From an uncultured Acidimicrobiales bacterium (GTDB lineage Bacteria; Actinomycetota; Acidimicrobiia; Acidimicrobiales; SHLQ01), in contig CALHYX010000088.1 of NCBI GenBank assembly GCA_938041035.1, positions 1-64,000 of the forward strand: DNA of 64,000 nt, in the 5' to 3' direction. How positions within the stretch are numbered: the stretch's first letter is position 1; every line of letters starts with the position of its first letter. The notes below the pieces were generated by a model. That model saw only the letters and a list, made by a program, of their open reading frames with translations. It had not been told where the DNA came from and ran no database searches. Below are positions 8,297 through 17,001 of this stretch, piece by piece. Both the position numbers and the translations under genes were made by a program.

Positions 8297-9691
8297 ATGC
8301 CCAGCTCAAGATTGTCCGTCCCCGTGGTCGCCGTACTGGCGTGCCTCCTGCTCGTCTTCTGGGGTTGGACAACCGCCGGCTCCGAAGAGGCCTTCGGCGA
8401 GCCGCAAGCCGCCCCCACCTCGGTTCCCGAGACGGCGGTCGACTCCGATGGGCCAACCGGCCTGCGGCGAGACACGTGCGAGACCCGAGGGATCAGCACC
8501 GGATGCCTGGTCGATGAGACGGGCCCGAGATCCCTCTGGACCGGCCCGGCAGCCGGCACCGCCGACCACGTGATCGTCCTGGACTTCGGCGGCCCGGGAT
8601 TCGCTATGGCCAGTGCGGCCGACGCACTCGCCACGTTCGTGGCCGCATTCCAGCCCGATGCCAACACCGCGGTTCTGGTGCCGTTGGATACCGCGGCCTC
8701 GCAATCGAACGAAGCGTGCCGTGAGGCAACCTCGATATTGGGTACCGCGATCCGCCGAGACCACATCGACCAGGCGGTGATGCGCCAGTGGCGTGAGGAC
8801 TGCCGGTCCGCAAACGACGCACGGCCATTGTCGGAGTTGATCGACCTCGTTGGGCCGGGCGCAGAAGTTCGTTTCGTGGGCTGGTCCTTCGCCAGCGCCC
8901 GCCTGGACCAGGCGCTCAACGACGGCATTCCCAATCTGGCGGGTTGGGCTCTGGTCTCGCCGATTCCGGTGTCGATGAGCCTCGAGGACCTTCTTCGCTC
9001 CCGGGCCGACCGGTCGATGCGGGAGCTCGATACCGCCCACCGAACCGGTTGTGGCGACAGCGACGAGGACCAGTGCGTCGCGGACCTGACCGCGTTGATC
9101 GAGCGGGCCGTGGCCGGCGCTCCGTACGATGTGGTCGGGCGTTCGGTGCCGCTGACGGCGAACGACATCGGGTCCGCCGCCTACGGAGCGGCATACGAAC
9201 CGACGGTGAACGTCGCGTGGTTGGCCGCCGATCTGCACCGCCTCGCCACCGCCGGCGCCGACCAACCGGTCGCTCTGGCTGCGCTCGACAGCGTGGCCGA
9301 CACGATCATGCGCCGATATGGCACCGACCAGCACGCCACCGACCTCGCGCACTACCTGTCGGGGTTCTGCCCGGCTTTCGGGGCGGGCCCGGCCACCGAG
9401 GCGCCGGAGTCAGCCATCGAAGCCTTCCTCGTCGACCTACACGCCGTCTGTGCCGGCTTCTCGACCGGATCGTCGAGTGACACCGCTGGCGATCGCGCCG
9501 CGATCGACGCGGTGGCACAGCGTTGCGTTCTCGTGGGTGACGCCGATCCGCTGGCCGCTTCGGCCGACACCGTCTGGGATGAATGGGGCGTCGTTCCCAT
9601 CGAGGTCTCGGTTTCGGGCCACGGGCTGTCCGTCGGTCGGCCCGAGGTCGCAGCATCGCTGGCCGCATTCCTACGAGGAGAGCCATGCTGA
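8297..9691 (+). CDS. Exported TAP-like alpha/beta-hydrolase
   Basis: The 464-residue protein begins with a hydrophobic signal/anchor (about residues 8-26), so it acts outside the membrane. The fold is like tripeptidyl-aminopeptidase-type hydrolases: oxyanion segment DFGGPG near residue 97, nucleophile elbow VGWSFAS (Ser197), a late VGDADPLA resembling the acid motif, and SGHGLS with the likely catalytic histidine. The elbow has Phe-Ala where the family usually has Tyr-Gly. ATG 8297 is preferred over 8261 because GAGG lies 7-8 nt upstream. The next gene overlaps its 3' end. Confidence 0.75.
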   Translation: MPSSRLSVPVVAVLACLLLVFWGWTTAGSEEAFGEPQAAPTSVPETAVDSDGPTGLRRDTCETRGISTGCLVDETGPRSLWTGPAAGTADHVIVLDFGGPGFAMASAADALATFVAAFQPDANTAVLVPLDTAASQSNEACREATSILGTAIRRDHIDQAVMRQWREDCRSANDARPLSELIDLVGPGAEVRFVGWSFASARLDQALNDGIPNLAGWALVSPIPVSMSLEDLLRSRADRSMRELDTAHRTGCGDSDEDQCVADLTALIERAVAGAPYDVVGRSVPLTANDIGSAAYGAAYEPTVNVAWLAADLHRLATAGADQPVALAALDSVADTIMRRYGTDQHATDLAHYLSGFCPAFGAGPATEAPESAIEAFLVDLHAVCAGFSTGSSSDTAGDRAAIDAVAQRCVLVGDADPLAASADTVWDEWGVVPIEVSVSGHGLSVGRPEVAASLAAFLRGEPC

Positions 9692-10122
9692 GCGCCCACA
9701 TTCGATCCGCAATCCGGGTTGTGGCGCTGACCATGGCCGTCGCCGCCGCCGTTCCCGCCTGTGCCGCCAACCCGGTCACCGGTCCGGAGAAGCCATCCAC
9801 TCAGCACGAGCCCTCGCAGCTCCCCCCGGGCTGGGAGATGGTGACCGAGTCGGCTGCTCGTTTCGACGCCGGCATCGAGGTCAACAGCGAGGTACAGGTC
9901 GTTCGTGACCAGACGCCGGCGCAGATCTACACGCTCTGTGTCACGGTCGTCGACGACGCCTGCAACTTGTCGGTCGATCAACCGTTGCTCCGAGAGTTGG
10001 CCGGAACGGGGCACGACGATCCGCGAGCGCGGGTCTACCTGTCGTGCAGCTACACGGACTGCGATCAGCTGAGCCTCGCCCGAATGGCCGGCGAGTGGGA
10101 CGGCTGGGCCTCAGCCGGTTAG
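9685..10122 (+). CDS. Small predicted lipoprotein
   Basis: This 145-residue protein has a signal peptide ending AAVPAC, a plausible lipobox with Cys near residue 26, so it is probably anchored on the outer face of the membrane. The rest matches nothing I know; paired cysteines occur in TLCVTVVDDAC and LSCSYTDC. ATG 9685 follows GAGGAG and lies inside the 3' end of the hydrolase gene (7-bp overlap), so the two are probably translationally coupled. Its stop codon interlocks with that of the convergent amidase gene as TTAG. Confidence 0.75.
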   Translation: MLSAHIRSAIRVVALTMAVAAAVPACAANPVTGPEKPSTQHEPSQLPPGWEMVTESAARFDAGIEVNSEVQVVRDQTPAQIYTLCVTVVDDACNLSVDQPLLRELAGTGHDDPRARVYLSCSYTDCDQLSLARMAGEWDGWASAG

Positions 10123-11255
10123 CCAAATTCGGGGTCGACGCAGCCTTGGCGGCCGCCACCACTGCCCGCGGGCTCCACCCGCGGGTAGGGCTCGACGAAA
10201 CCGGCACCCGGGTCATCGCTGAAGAAGAACCGAAGGATGGCTGCGGTGATGGCGTCGGCCTCGGCGTCCTGAAATTCCTCGGTCTGCAACAGTGCCTCCT
10301 CGCTCGGATTCGACAGGAACGCGAGCTCGGTCAACACACCGGGTACCCCGGCGGTGCGGCGCAGCACCCCGTAGTAGTCCCCGCCGTCGCTGCTCGGCCG
10401 GTACTTCGTGCCCGCGTCGGTGTCGGCGACCCAGTCGGCGTCGAACTTTTGGAATCGGGCGAGCGCTTCCTCCCAGATGAGCCCGGCCAACCGCTTCGAG
10501 TCACCGGACGCGATCTGGTAGTAGGTCTCCGCGCCCGGGCCGGGCCAGGGCCCATCGGGGGCGGCGTTGTGATGGATAGACACGAACGCACCGGCGCCGA
10601 GCGACTGGGCGATCTCGGCGCGGGTGGCCAGCGTGATCCGGTAGTCGGCGTCGCGGGTCATGACGACGGTGGCCCCTTCGGCCACCAGACGGTCGCGCAC
10701 CTTGCGCGAGATGATGAGATTCACGTCGGCCTCGCGAACCCCGCTGGGGCCGACGGCGCCAGGCTCAACCCCACCATGGCCCGGATCGATCACGATGTGG
10801 GCCGCGGCGATCGTGGCGGCGATCGGCACCACCGCCTGAGTTGCGCACGGTGTCGTCACGAGTGCCCGGTCGCCATCGGGCCCGAGGAACGGAGCCACCA
10901 CTCCAGAAGGCGTGATGACGACTCCGGCGACTTCGGTGGCCAGCTCCGGCCAGACCCGACCCGGCAGCGTCGTCGGGGGCGACGTCGTCGTCGCCGGCAC
11001 CAGGGTGACCGCCTCGGCCGATGTCGCCGGCGGCCGGGCCGGGGCCAGGCTGGTGGCCGTCGTATCGTCGGCGGTTCCGCCACCGGCCGGTCGCTGGGTC
11101 GCCGGGGCGTCACCCGCTGCACCACTCGTCGGTACCAGCGTGGGGCCGGCGGTGGTCGATCCGCAGGCGGCGGCGATCAGCGCCGCCACAACCAGGAGCA
11201 CCAGTGCTCGGCGGTTCGGCCCGGGGAAAAGCCAGGAGATCTTCGTGCGGGTCAC
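10119..11255 (-). CDS. N-acetylmuramoyl-L-alanine amidase (Amidase_3), lipoprotein
   Basis: Predicted zinc hydrolase cleaving the amide between MurNAc and the stem peptide of peptidoglycan. The 378-residue protein has a lipoprotein signal peptide (lipobox IAAAC, Cys31), a Thr/Pro/Ala-rich linker to about residue 100, and a C-terminal Amidase_3 domain. Zinc ligands are His160 in IDPGHGG, Glu175 in VREADVNL and a histidine in SIHHN; the catalytic glutamate is in LTELAFLSN. The start is GTG. It is divergent from the following lipoprotein gene, with 56 bp between. Confidence 0.92.
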   Translation of the reverse strand: MTRTKISWLFPGPNRRALVLLVVAALIAAACGSTTAGPTLVPTSGAAGDAPATQRPAGGGTADDTTATSLAPARPPATSAEAVTLVPATTTSPPTTLPGRVWPELATEVAGVVITPSGVVAPFLGPDGDRALVTTPCATQAVVPIAATIAAAHIVIDPGHGGVEPGAVGPSGVREADVNLIISRKVRDRLVAEGATVVMTRDADYRITLATRAEIAQSLGAGAFVSIHHNAAPDGPWPGPGAETYYQIASGDSKRLAGLIWEEALARFQKFDADWVADTDAGTKYRPSSDGGDYYGVLRRTAGVPGVLTELAFLSNPSEEALLQTEEFQDAEADAITAAILRFFFSDDPGAGFVEPYPRVEPAGSGGGRQGCVDPEFG

Positions 11256-11311
11256 GCCCCAGTCGTAGCAGGTCCACTCACGAAACTGGCGCCACGGCCG
11301 ATGGGCAACGT

Positions 11312-12721
11312 ATGGGTTCGTCGCCTTCGAAAATCGCGGTTTCCCGTCGCCCCCGGCGCGTTGGCCTTCCGTTGGTAGCGGTAGCTCTCTGCGTTGCGCT
11401 CATCGCCTCGGCGTGTGGAAACGGCGGTGGCGACGAAGCCTCATCGACGTCGACCCTTGGGCCGCTCGCGATGTCGGACGACACCACCGTCCCGCCGATC
11501 GTCACCACCCCGCAGACGACGACCTCGGGCTCCGACACCGGTTCGACGACCACCCAGGAGGTCGTGTTCACTCCGCCGACCACAACCGAACCGGTGCCGA
11601 CGACCACGGCGCCTCCGATCCCACCAAAGTCCTGCTCGACCCCTGATTACGCCGTCGAGTATCCCGGCGACTGGTTCACCAGCGACACCTTCAAGCCCTG
11701 CGCCCTGTTCAGCCCGGCCCCGCTCACCGTTCCCGGAGAGGCCGAGTTCCAGTTCGAGATCACCTTCTACATCAGCCCGCTCACCTACCTGGCCGCCATC
11801 GACGCGTTCGAGGACAGCACCGGGCAGATCATCACCGGGTTCCAGGCCACGACGGTCGACGGCCAGTCGGCCCGCTACTACGACTCGCTGACCACCTCCG
11901 ACGCCCCGGTGGGCGGGAAGGCTCAGTACACCTACCTGGTCGACCTCGGCGACCGTACGCTCTACGCCTGGGCGAGCGAGTACCTCGACGGTTCGGCCGC
12001 CGCGCCCGACTTTCCCGCATCACAGAACGCCCTCGACTCGATGATGGACTCGATCGGCGTCGCGGTGGGCGTCCCACCGGTTACGACCACCATCGCCGGG
12101 GCGACCTGCCCGGGCGACCCGGCGATCTCCGGGCCCATCGTGGCGACCGCCACCGGCTGGGATCTTGACGGCGACACGATCGACGACAACGTGTCGATCC
12201 ATGACAACCCGTCGACCGGCGGCGGTTGGGTGCGCGCCGCACTAAGCGGAGGCGGATTCCTCGACTTCGCGCTGACGTCACTCGACACGTCGGGCGAACA
12301 CGGTCCGGTGGAGCTCACCCTCGTCGATCTCGACCCCCAGACCGGTGTCGGCCTTCCCGAGGTGCTGTACGTCGCCAACTATGCCGACCCCGGCCCCATC
12401 CACGAGATCCTGACGGTCGACGGTTGCCAGCTCCGCCGCCCCAACCCCGACGCCAGCGAGGGCTCGCCACTGCTGAGCAAGCAGTTCACGCCGGCATTCG
12501 TCGGCGATTGGGGCTGTGCCACCCAACCCGACGGCGGCACGACCTTCACCGTGTCGTGGCGCGACTACCTGTCCGACACCAGCACACCCGCCTACTGGCG
12601 TCAGGACACCTGGGGCTACGCCTCCGGCGCGTGGACACTGCTCGAGCACATCGACACCGACGACTCGCCCCTGGGTGAGGGGATCGTCCCCGACCTCGTC
12701 AGCGAGTGCGCGCTTCTCTAG
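11312..12721 (+). CDS. Lipoprotein, paralogue 1 of a tandem pair
   Basis: The function is unknown. The 469-residue protein has a basic N terminus, signal peptide and lipobox (IASAC), a Thr/Pro-rich linker to about residue 105, a domain starting CSTPDYAVEYPGDWF with the conserved stretch CALFSPAPLT, and a second half with a calcium-site-like DLDGDTIDD and a GGGFLD motif. It shares architecture and many motifs (YP.DW, LFSPAP, TTVDGQSAR) with the next gene, so one arose by duplication. No strong ribosome site precedes ATG 11312; the start is set by the signal peptide. Confidence 0.8.
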   Translation: MGSSPSKIAVSRRPRRVGLPLVAVALCVALIASACGNGGGDEASSTSTLGPLAMSDDTTVPPIVTTPQTTTSGSDTGSTTTQEVVFTPPTTTEPVPTTTAPPIPPKSCSTPDYAVEYPGDWFTSDTFKPCALFSPAPLTVPGEAEFQFEITFYISPLTYLAAIDAFEDSTGQIITGFQATTVDGQSARYYDSLTTSDAPVGGKAQYTYLVDLGDRTLYAWASEYLDGSAAAPDFPASQNALDSMMDSIGVAVGVPPVTTTIAGATCPGDPAISGPIVATATGWDLDGDTIDDNVSIHDNPSTGGGWVRAALSGGGFLDFALTSLDTSGEHGPVELTLVDLDPQTGVGLPEVLYVANYADPGPIHEILTVDGCQLRRPNPDASEGSPLLSKQFTPAFVGDWGCATQPDGGTTFTVSWRDYLSDTSTPAYWRQDTWGYASGAWTLLEHIDTDDSPLGEGIVPDLVSECALL

Positions 12722-12854
12722 CGGGAAATCGTCAAAGCCGAGCTCGGAAGAAAAAGTTGGCTGCGGGTAAACCTCACCGCGGTGTCGTGCGTGGGTGTTG
12801 GTGAAGCTCACCAATCCAAACGGGATCCCTGGACCGTCCCACCGAAAGACCACC

Positions 12855-14276
12855 ATGCTCCCCACCGCCTCTCACCGAAATCGAATCCTGCGCCCGCTGG
12901 CCACCGCGGCCGCTCTCGCCGTGGCCATGAGCGCCTGCGGTTCCGCCGACAACGCCGGTCCGGTTGCGGCGACGCCGGACGCCGTTGCGATGACGGACTC
13001 GACCACCACCCCAGCGGCCAGCCCGTCGAGCACCAACCCATCGACGCCCACCACTACGATGCCCGCCACCACGACGCCCACCACTACGACGCCCACCACC
13101 ACGACGCCCGCCACGACGGCTCCCACCACCGTCCCGACCACCTCGGTCGCGCCGCCCACCACGGCGGCTCCCCCGACCACGACCGCCCCGGCCCCGAACT
13201 CGTGCAGTACGACGCACTACACGGTCCAGTACCCGGCCGACTGGCACTCCAGCACCACCTGGTCGCCGTGTGGCCTGTTCAGCCCCGCCCCCGTCACCCT
13301 GGTCAGCGAGGCCGAGTTCCAGCTCGAAATCAGCCTGTACGCGTCGACCACGCCGTACGCCGACATCCTGAACACCGTCCTCACCGGCACCGGACACACG
13401 ATCATCAGCGATGCCGCCACCACCGTCGACGGCCAGAGCGCTCGGGTGATCGAGCTGTTGACCAACGGCGTGGATCAGCCCGGCCCGGCTCACAACCGCT
13501 ACATCTACCTCGTCGACCTCGGCACGGGAACCCTCCAGGCCACGGCCAGCGAGTACCTCGACCAGTCCCAGGCCTCCCCCGACTACCCGGGCTCAAAGGT
13601 CGCCCTCGACCAGATGATGTCCACCATCGACGTCGTCGTCGGTGCGGTCAACCAAAAGACGGCCAACCCGTGTACCGGCAACCCCGCGGTGAACGGCCCC
13701 ACCGTCGCATCCACGGCCGGCTCGTTCGACCTCGATGGCGACGGAACGTTCGACAGCGTTGAGCTGATCGACAACCCGGCCACCAACGGCGGCTGGATCC
13801 GGGCCATCCTTTCCGGCGGCGGATTCATCGACGGCACGATCGACTACCTCGACACCGTCGGCGCCCCCGCCGCGCTTTCGGTCTCCCTCGCCGACCTCGA
13901 CCTGGCCAACGGCGGCCTGCCCGAAGCGATCTTCCTCCAGGGCTTCGGCGCCAGCGGCAGCTTCCACAGCGTCATGTACATCGACGGGTGCGACTGGAAA
14001 GTCCCGGCGGCCGACGCCACCCACGGTCGACCCGAACTGGTGAACGCGGCCAGCGCGGCGATGTCCACCTCCTGGGGCTGCGAGTTCGGCGCCCACGGCG
14101 AGGTCGAGATCACCACCGCCACCCGCACGTACACCGCCGACCCGGCCACGCCGTCGAGCTGGGTCGATCAGTACTGGCAGTTCGATGCCGGCGACTGGTT
14201 GATGGTCGGCCAGGCCGGTTCGGCGACCAACCCGGGCGGCCCGGTTCCGGTGACCGGTTCCTGCCCCCTGATCTAA
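12855..14276 (+). CDS. Lipoprotein, paralogue 2 of a tandem pair
   Basis: This 473-residue protein has the same plan as its upstream neighbour: signal peptide with lipobox AMSAC, a Thr/Pro linker built from TTTP repeats (about residues 50-115), a domain opening with CSTTHYTVQYPADW and CGLFSPAPVT, and a second domain with DLDGDGTFD and GGGFID. It ends GSCPLI where the paralogue ends SECALL. A surface-exposed binding or structural role is plausible but unproven. ATG 12855 puts the signal peptide at the N terminus; 12795 would add 20 residues. The gene ends at a strong terminator. Confidence 0.8.
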   Translation: MLPTASHRNRILRPLATAAALAVAMSACGSADNAGPVAATPDAVAMTDSTTTPAASPSSTNPSTPTTTMPATTTPTTTTPTTTTPATTAPTTVPTTSVAPPTTAAPPTTTAPAPNSCSTTHYTVQYPADWHSSTTWSPCGLFSPAPVTLVSEAEFQLEISLYASTTPYADILNTVLTGTGHTIISDAATTVDGQSARVIELLTNGVDQPGPAHNRYIYLVDLGTGTLQATASEYLDQSQASPDYPGSKVALDQMMSTIDVVVGAVNQKTANPCTGNPAVNGPTVASTAGSFDLDGDGTFDSVELIDNPATNGGWIRAILSGGGFIDGTIDYLDTVGAPAALSVSLADLDLANGGLPEAIFLQGFGASGSFHSVMYIDGCDWKVPAADATHGRPELVNAASAAMSTSWGCEFGAHGEVEITTATRTYTADPATPSSWVDQYWQFDAGDWLMVGQAGSATNPGGPVPVTGSCPLI

Positions 14277-14290
14277 CCCGCCCCACCCCG

Positions 14291-14336
14291 AAAACGGAAT
14301 CGACCGCCGCGTGTGCGGCGGTCGATTTCGGTTTTG
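14291..14336. terminator. Bidirectional intrinsic terminator
   Basis: AATCGACCGCCGC (14298-14310) and GCGGCGGTCGATT (14315-14327) form a perfect 13-bp stem with a GTGT loop. AAAA precedes the stem and TTTT follows at 14332-14335, so the element can end transcripts from both the lipoprotein gene on the plus strand and sucD on the minus strand. Confidence 0.9.
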
Positions 14337-14350
14337 TGCGCCGTCGGCGG

Positions 14351-15235
14351 CTACAGAGCGGCCACGATCTCGGCCATCAACTCGCCGGCTTCGGTCGGGT
14401 TGGCCCCGACCTTCACCCCGGCATCGACCAGCGCTTCCATCTTGGCGGCCGCGGTGCCCTTGCCTCCGGACACGATGGCGCCGGCGTGGCCCATCTTCTT
14501 GCCCGGAGGGGCGGTGACCCCGGCGATGTAGCTCGACACCGGCTTGGTGACGTTGGCCTTGATGTACTCGGCTGCTTCCTCCTCGGCCGAACCGCCGATC
14601 TCGCCGATCATCATGATCGCCTTGGTCTCGGGGTCGGCCTCAAACGCCTCGAGACAATCGATGAAGCTCGTGCCGGGAACCGGGTCGCCGCCGATGCCCA
14701 CACAGGTCGTGACACCGATGTCCTTTTGCTTGAGCTCGTACAGCGCCTGGTAGGTGAGGGTCCCCGAGCGGCTGACGATGCCGACCGGGCCGCCTTCCTT
14801 GGCGATGTGTCCGGCGGTGATGCCGATGTTGCACTTGCCCGGCGAGATGATGCCGGGACAGTTCGGGCCGAGCAGGCGCACATCGGGGTGATTGCGCTGG
14901 AGGTAGTTGTAGAAGTGCGCCTCATCGTGGGCGGGAACGCCCTCGGTGATGGCGACGATGAACTTCACGCCGCCTTCGGCCGCTTCGATGACCGCGCCCT
15001 GCACGCCCGGAGCCGGGATGAAGATGCAGCTGGCGGTGGCGCCGGTGGCCTCCACCGCTTCGCCCACGTTGGCGTAGATTGGCACGCCATCGACATCGGT
15101 CCCCGCCTTCTTGGGGTGGGTGCCGGCGACCACCTGGGTGCCGTACTCGGCGTTGAGACGGCCGTAGTAGCTGCCCTGCGAACCGGTGAGACCCTGGTAG
15201 ATGACTTTGGTGTTCTCGTCGACGAAGATCGACAT
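14351..15235 (-). CDS. sucD: Succinyl-CoA synthetase (ADP-forming) alpha subunit
   Basis: Forms the alpha half of the TCA-cycle enzyme converting succinyl-CoA to succinate with nucleotide triphosphate formation. The 294-residue protein has the CoA-binding N-terminal domain (GLTGSQGSYY), the LLGPNCPG segment, SRSGTLTY and the phosphorylated active-site histidine in MGHAGA. Length is normal. It follows sucC by 25 bp, and a terminator lies just beyond its stop. Confidence 0.97.
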   Translation of the reverse strand: MSIFVDENTKVIYQGLTGSQGSYYGRLNAEYGTQVVAGTHPKKAGTDVDGVPIYANVGEAVEATGATASCIFIPAPGVQGAVIEAAEGGVKFIVAITEGVPAHDEAHFYNYLQRNHPDVRLLGPNCPGIISPGKCNIGITAGHIAKEGGPVGIVSRSGTLTYQALYELKQKDIGVTTCVGIGGDPVPGTSFIDCLEAFEADPETKAIMMIGEIGGSAEEEAAEYIKANVTKPVSSYIAGVTAPPGKKMGHAGAIVSGGKGTAAAKMEALVDAGVKVGANPTEAGELMAEIVAAL

Positions 15236-15260
15236 GGTTGTTGCTCCTTCTCGTCGACGG

Positions 15261-16400
15261 TCAGGACGCGAGCTCGACGGCCTTGCGGGCCGCGTCGAGC
15301 ATCGTGTCTTCCATCATCAGCTGGTCGGACAGGTTCGGCTTGAGGATCGCTCGACCCTCTTCGGCGTTGGTGCCGTCGAGGCGAATCACGATTGGCGAAT
15401 CGATCGCCACTCGCTTCATGGCCTCGAGGATGCCGTTCGCCACCTCTTCACCCCGGGTGATACCGCCGAAGATGTTGATGAAAATCGACTTCACGGCGGG
15501 ATCGTTGTTGATGACCTCCAGGGCACCGGCCATCACGTCGGCGTTGGCGCCGCCGCCGATGTCGAGAAAGTTGGCCGGCGAACCGCCGACCTGGTTCACC
15601 ACGTCGACCGTGCTCATGGCCAGACCGGCGCCGTTGGCGATCACGCCGACGCTGCCGTCGAGCCCGACGTACTGAAGGCCGCGGGCATGAGCGGCCTCTT
15701 CGCGTTCGTCGCGGGTTTGGGTCTCGTCGTACTGGGCGTAATCCTCGTGGCGAAACACACTGTTTCCGTCGAGGGTGACCTTGGCGTCGAGGACATGGAC
15801 CTTGCCTTCCGGGGTGAGGATCAACGGGTTGATCTCCACCATGTCGGCGTCGCCTTCGGTGTAGGCGGTGTACAGCTTCATCAAGATGTCGACGCTGCCC
15901 TCGACCGCGGCCTCGGGCAACGCCGCGGCGGCGATCCAGTCGCGGCACTGGGCTTCGGTGAGCCCGTCGACCGGGTCGACCCAGATCTTGGCGATGGCGT
16001 CGGGGTTCTCCTCGGCCACGGTTTCGATCTCGACGCCACCCTCCTTGGACAACATGCCGAGATGCTTCTTGGCGCTGCGATCGAGGGTGAAGCTGGCGTA
16101 GTACTCCTCGGCGATGTCGGATGCCTTTTCGATCCACACCCGTTGCACGATGTGGCCCTTGATATCCAGGCCGAGGATGTTGCCCGCGTGCTGGCGCACC
16201 GCGTCGATGTCGCCGGCAAACTTCACCCCGCCGGCCTTGCCTCGGCCTCCGGTGTGTACCTGGGCCTTCACCATGACGGGCGTACCCAACCTCTCGGCCG
16301 CGGCGACGGCCTCATCGACCGAAAAGGCCGCTTCACCGGGTGATACCGGCATGCCGTACTGGGCAAAAAACTGTTTGCCCTGATATTCGAACAGATCCAC
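15261..16400 (-). CDS. sucC: Succinyl-CoA synthetase beta subunit
   Basis: Beta subunit carrying the ATP-grasp nucleotide-binding domain. The 379-residue protein starts MDLFEYQGKQFFAQYG, typical of SucC, and includes VMVKAQVHTGGRGKAGGV, a metal-binding region around MVEINPLI, and the C-terminal NIFGGITR loop. It is the first gene of a sucC-sucD unit. A 115-bp region separates it from the divergent small membrane protein gene. Confidence 0.97.
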   Translation of the reverse strand: MDLFEYQGKQFFAQYGMPVSPGEAAFSVDEAVAAAERLGTPVMVKAQVHTGGRGKAGGVKFAGDIDAVRQHAGNILGLDIKGHIVQRVWIEKASDIAEEYYASFTLDRSAKKHLGMLSKEGGVEIETVAEENPDAIAKIWVDPVDGLTEAQCRDWIAAAALPEAAVEGSVDILMKLYTAYTEGDADMVEINPLILTPEGKVHVLDAKVTLDGNSVFRHEDYAQYDETQTRDEREEAAHARGLQYVGLDGSVGVIANGAGLAMSTVDVVNQVGGSPANFLDIGGGANADVMAGALEVINNDPAVKSIFINIFGGITRGEEVANGILEAMKRVAIDSPIVIRLDGTNAEEGRAILKPNLSDQLMMEDTMLDAARKAVELAS

Positions 16401-16515
16401 CGTTCGTGCCTCCTGCGTGGGCCTCGATGTACTCGGAAGGCGATACTAGGTGCACCCGGGTGTCGATCCGGACACCAGAGGTTTTCCCGGCCCGAACCAG
16501 GACTTCATCACCACC

Positions 16516-16995
16516 ATGCCCGTCGCCAAAGGCCCGTCGATCACGTCCCGCAGCGCCATTACCGCGGGCATCGCGGGCGTGCTCGTCGCGGTCGCCCTGG
16601 TGGCGCTGGTCATCTGGGCATCGGGGGCGAGCGACAAGGTCATTCCCAAGATCGGCGACGACACCTTCGACGCCGGGTTCGTCGAAAGCGCAGCAGCCGA
16701 GATCGACGACCGCGGTCCGATCCTGTATCCCGACCTGGTCGGGAAGGGCCGCCCGATCTGGGTGAACCACACCGGCAACATCGTCGACGAAAGCTGGCAC
16801 GCGTTCGAGGCGGTCATACCGGGCGACGACGCCGACTGTCTCGCCAACTGGGACCCGGAACAGACCGTTTTCGTGAACTCATGCGACGCGTCGGTCACCT
16901 ACCCGCAGGACGGCACGGGGCTGACCCAGATTCCGGTGGTCATTCGAGACGACCGGGTCATCGTCGACATCAACGGTGTACTCACCGACGAGTGA
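16516..16995 (+). CDS. Small membrane-anchored protein of unknown function
   Basis: I do not recognise this 159-residue protein. One transmembrane helix lies near the N terminus (about residues 17-37), followed by a soluble domain of about 120 residues, probably outside. Two cysteines (DADCLANW and VNSCDAS) could form a disulphide. The domain has conserved-looking segments such as GKGRPIWVNHTG and a hydrophobic C-terminal strand. ATG 16516 gives a normal anchor; an in-frame GTG at 16450 would add 22 polar residues. It converges with pcrA, leaving a 6-bp gap. Confidence 0.7.
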   Translation: MPVAKGPSITSRSAITAGIAGVLVAVALVALVIWASGASDKVIPKIGDDTFDAGFVESAAAEIDDRGPILYPDLVGKGRPIWVNHTGNIVDESWHAFEAVIPGDDADCLANWDPEQTVFVNSCDASVTYPQDGTGLTQIPVVIRDDRVIVDINGVLTDE

Positions 16996-17001
16996 GCGGG
17001 A

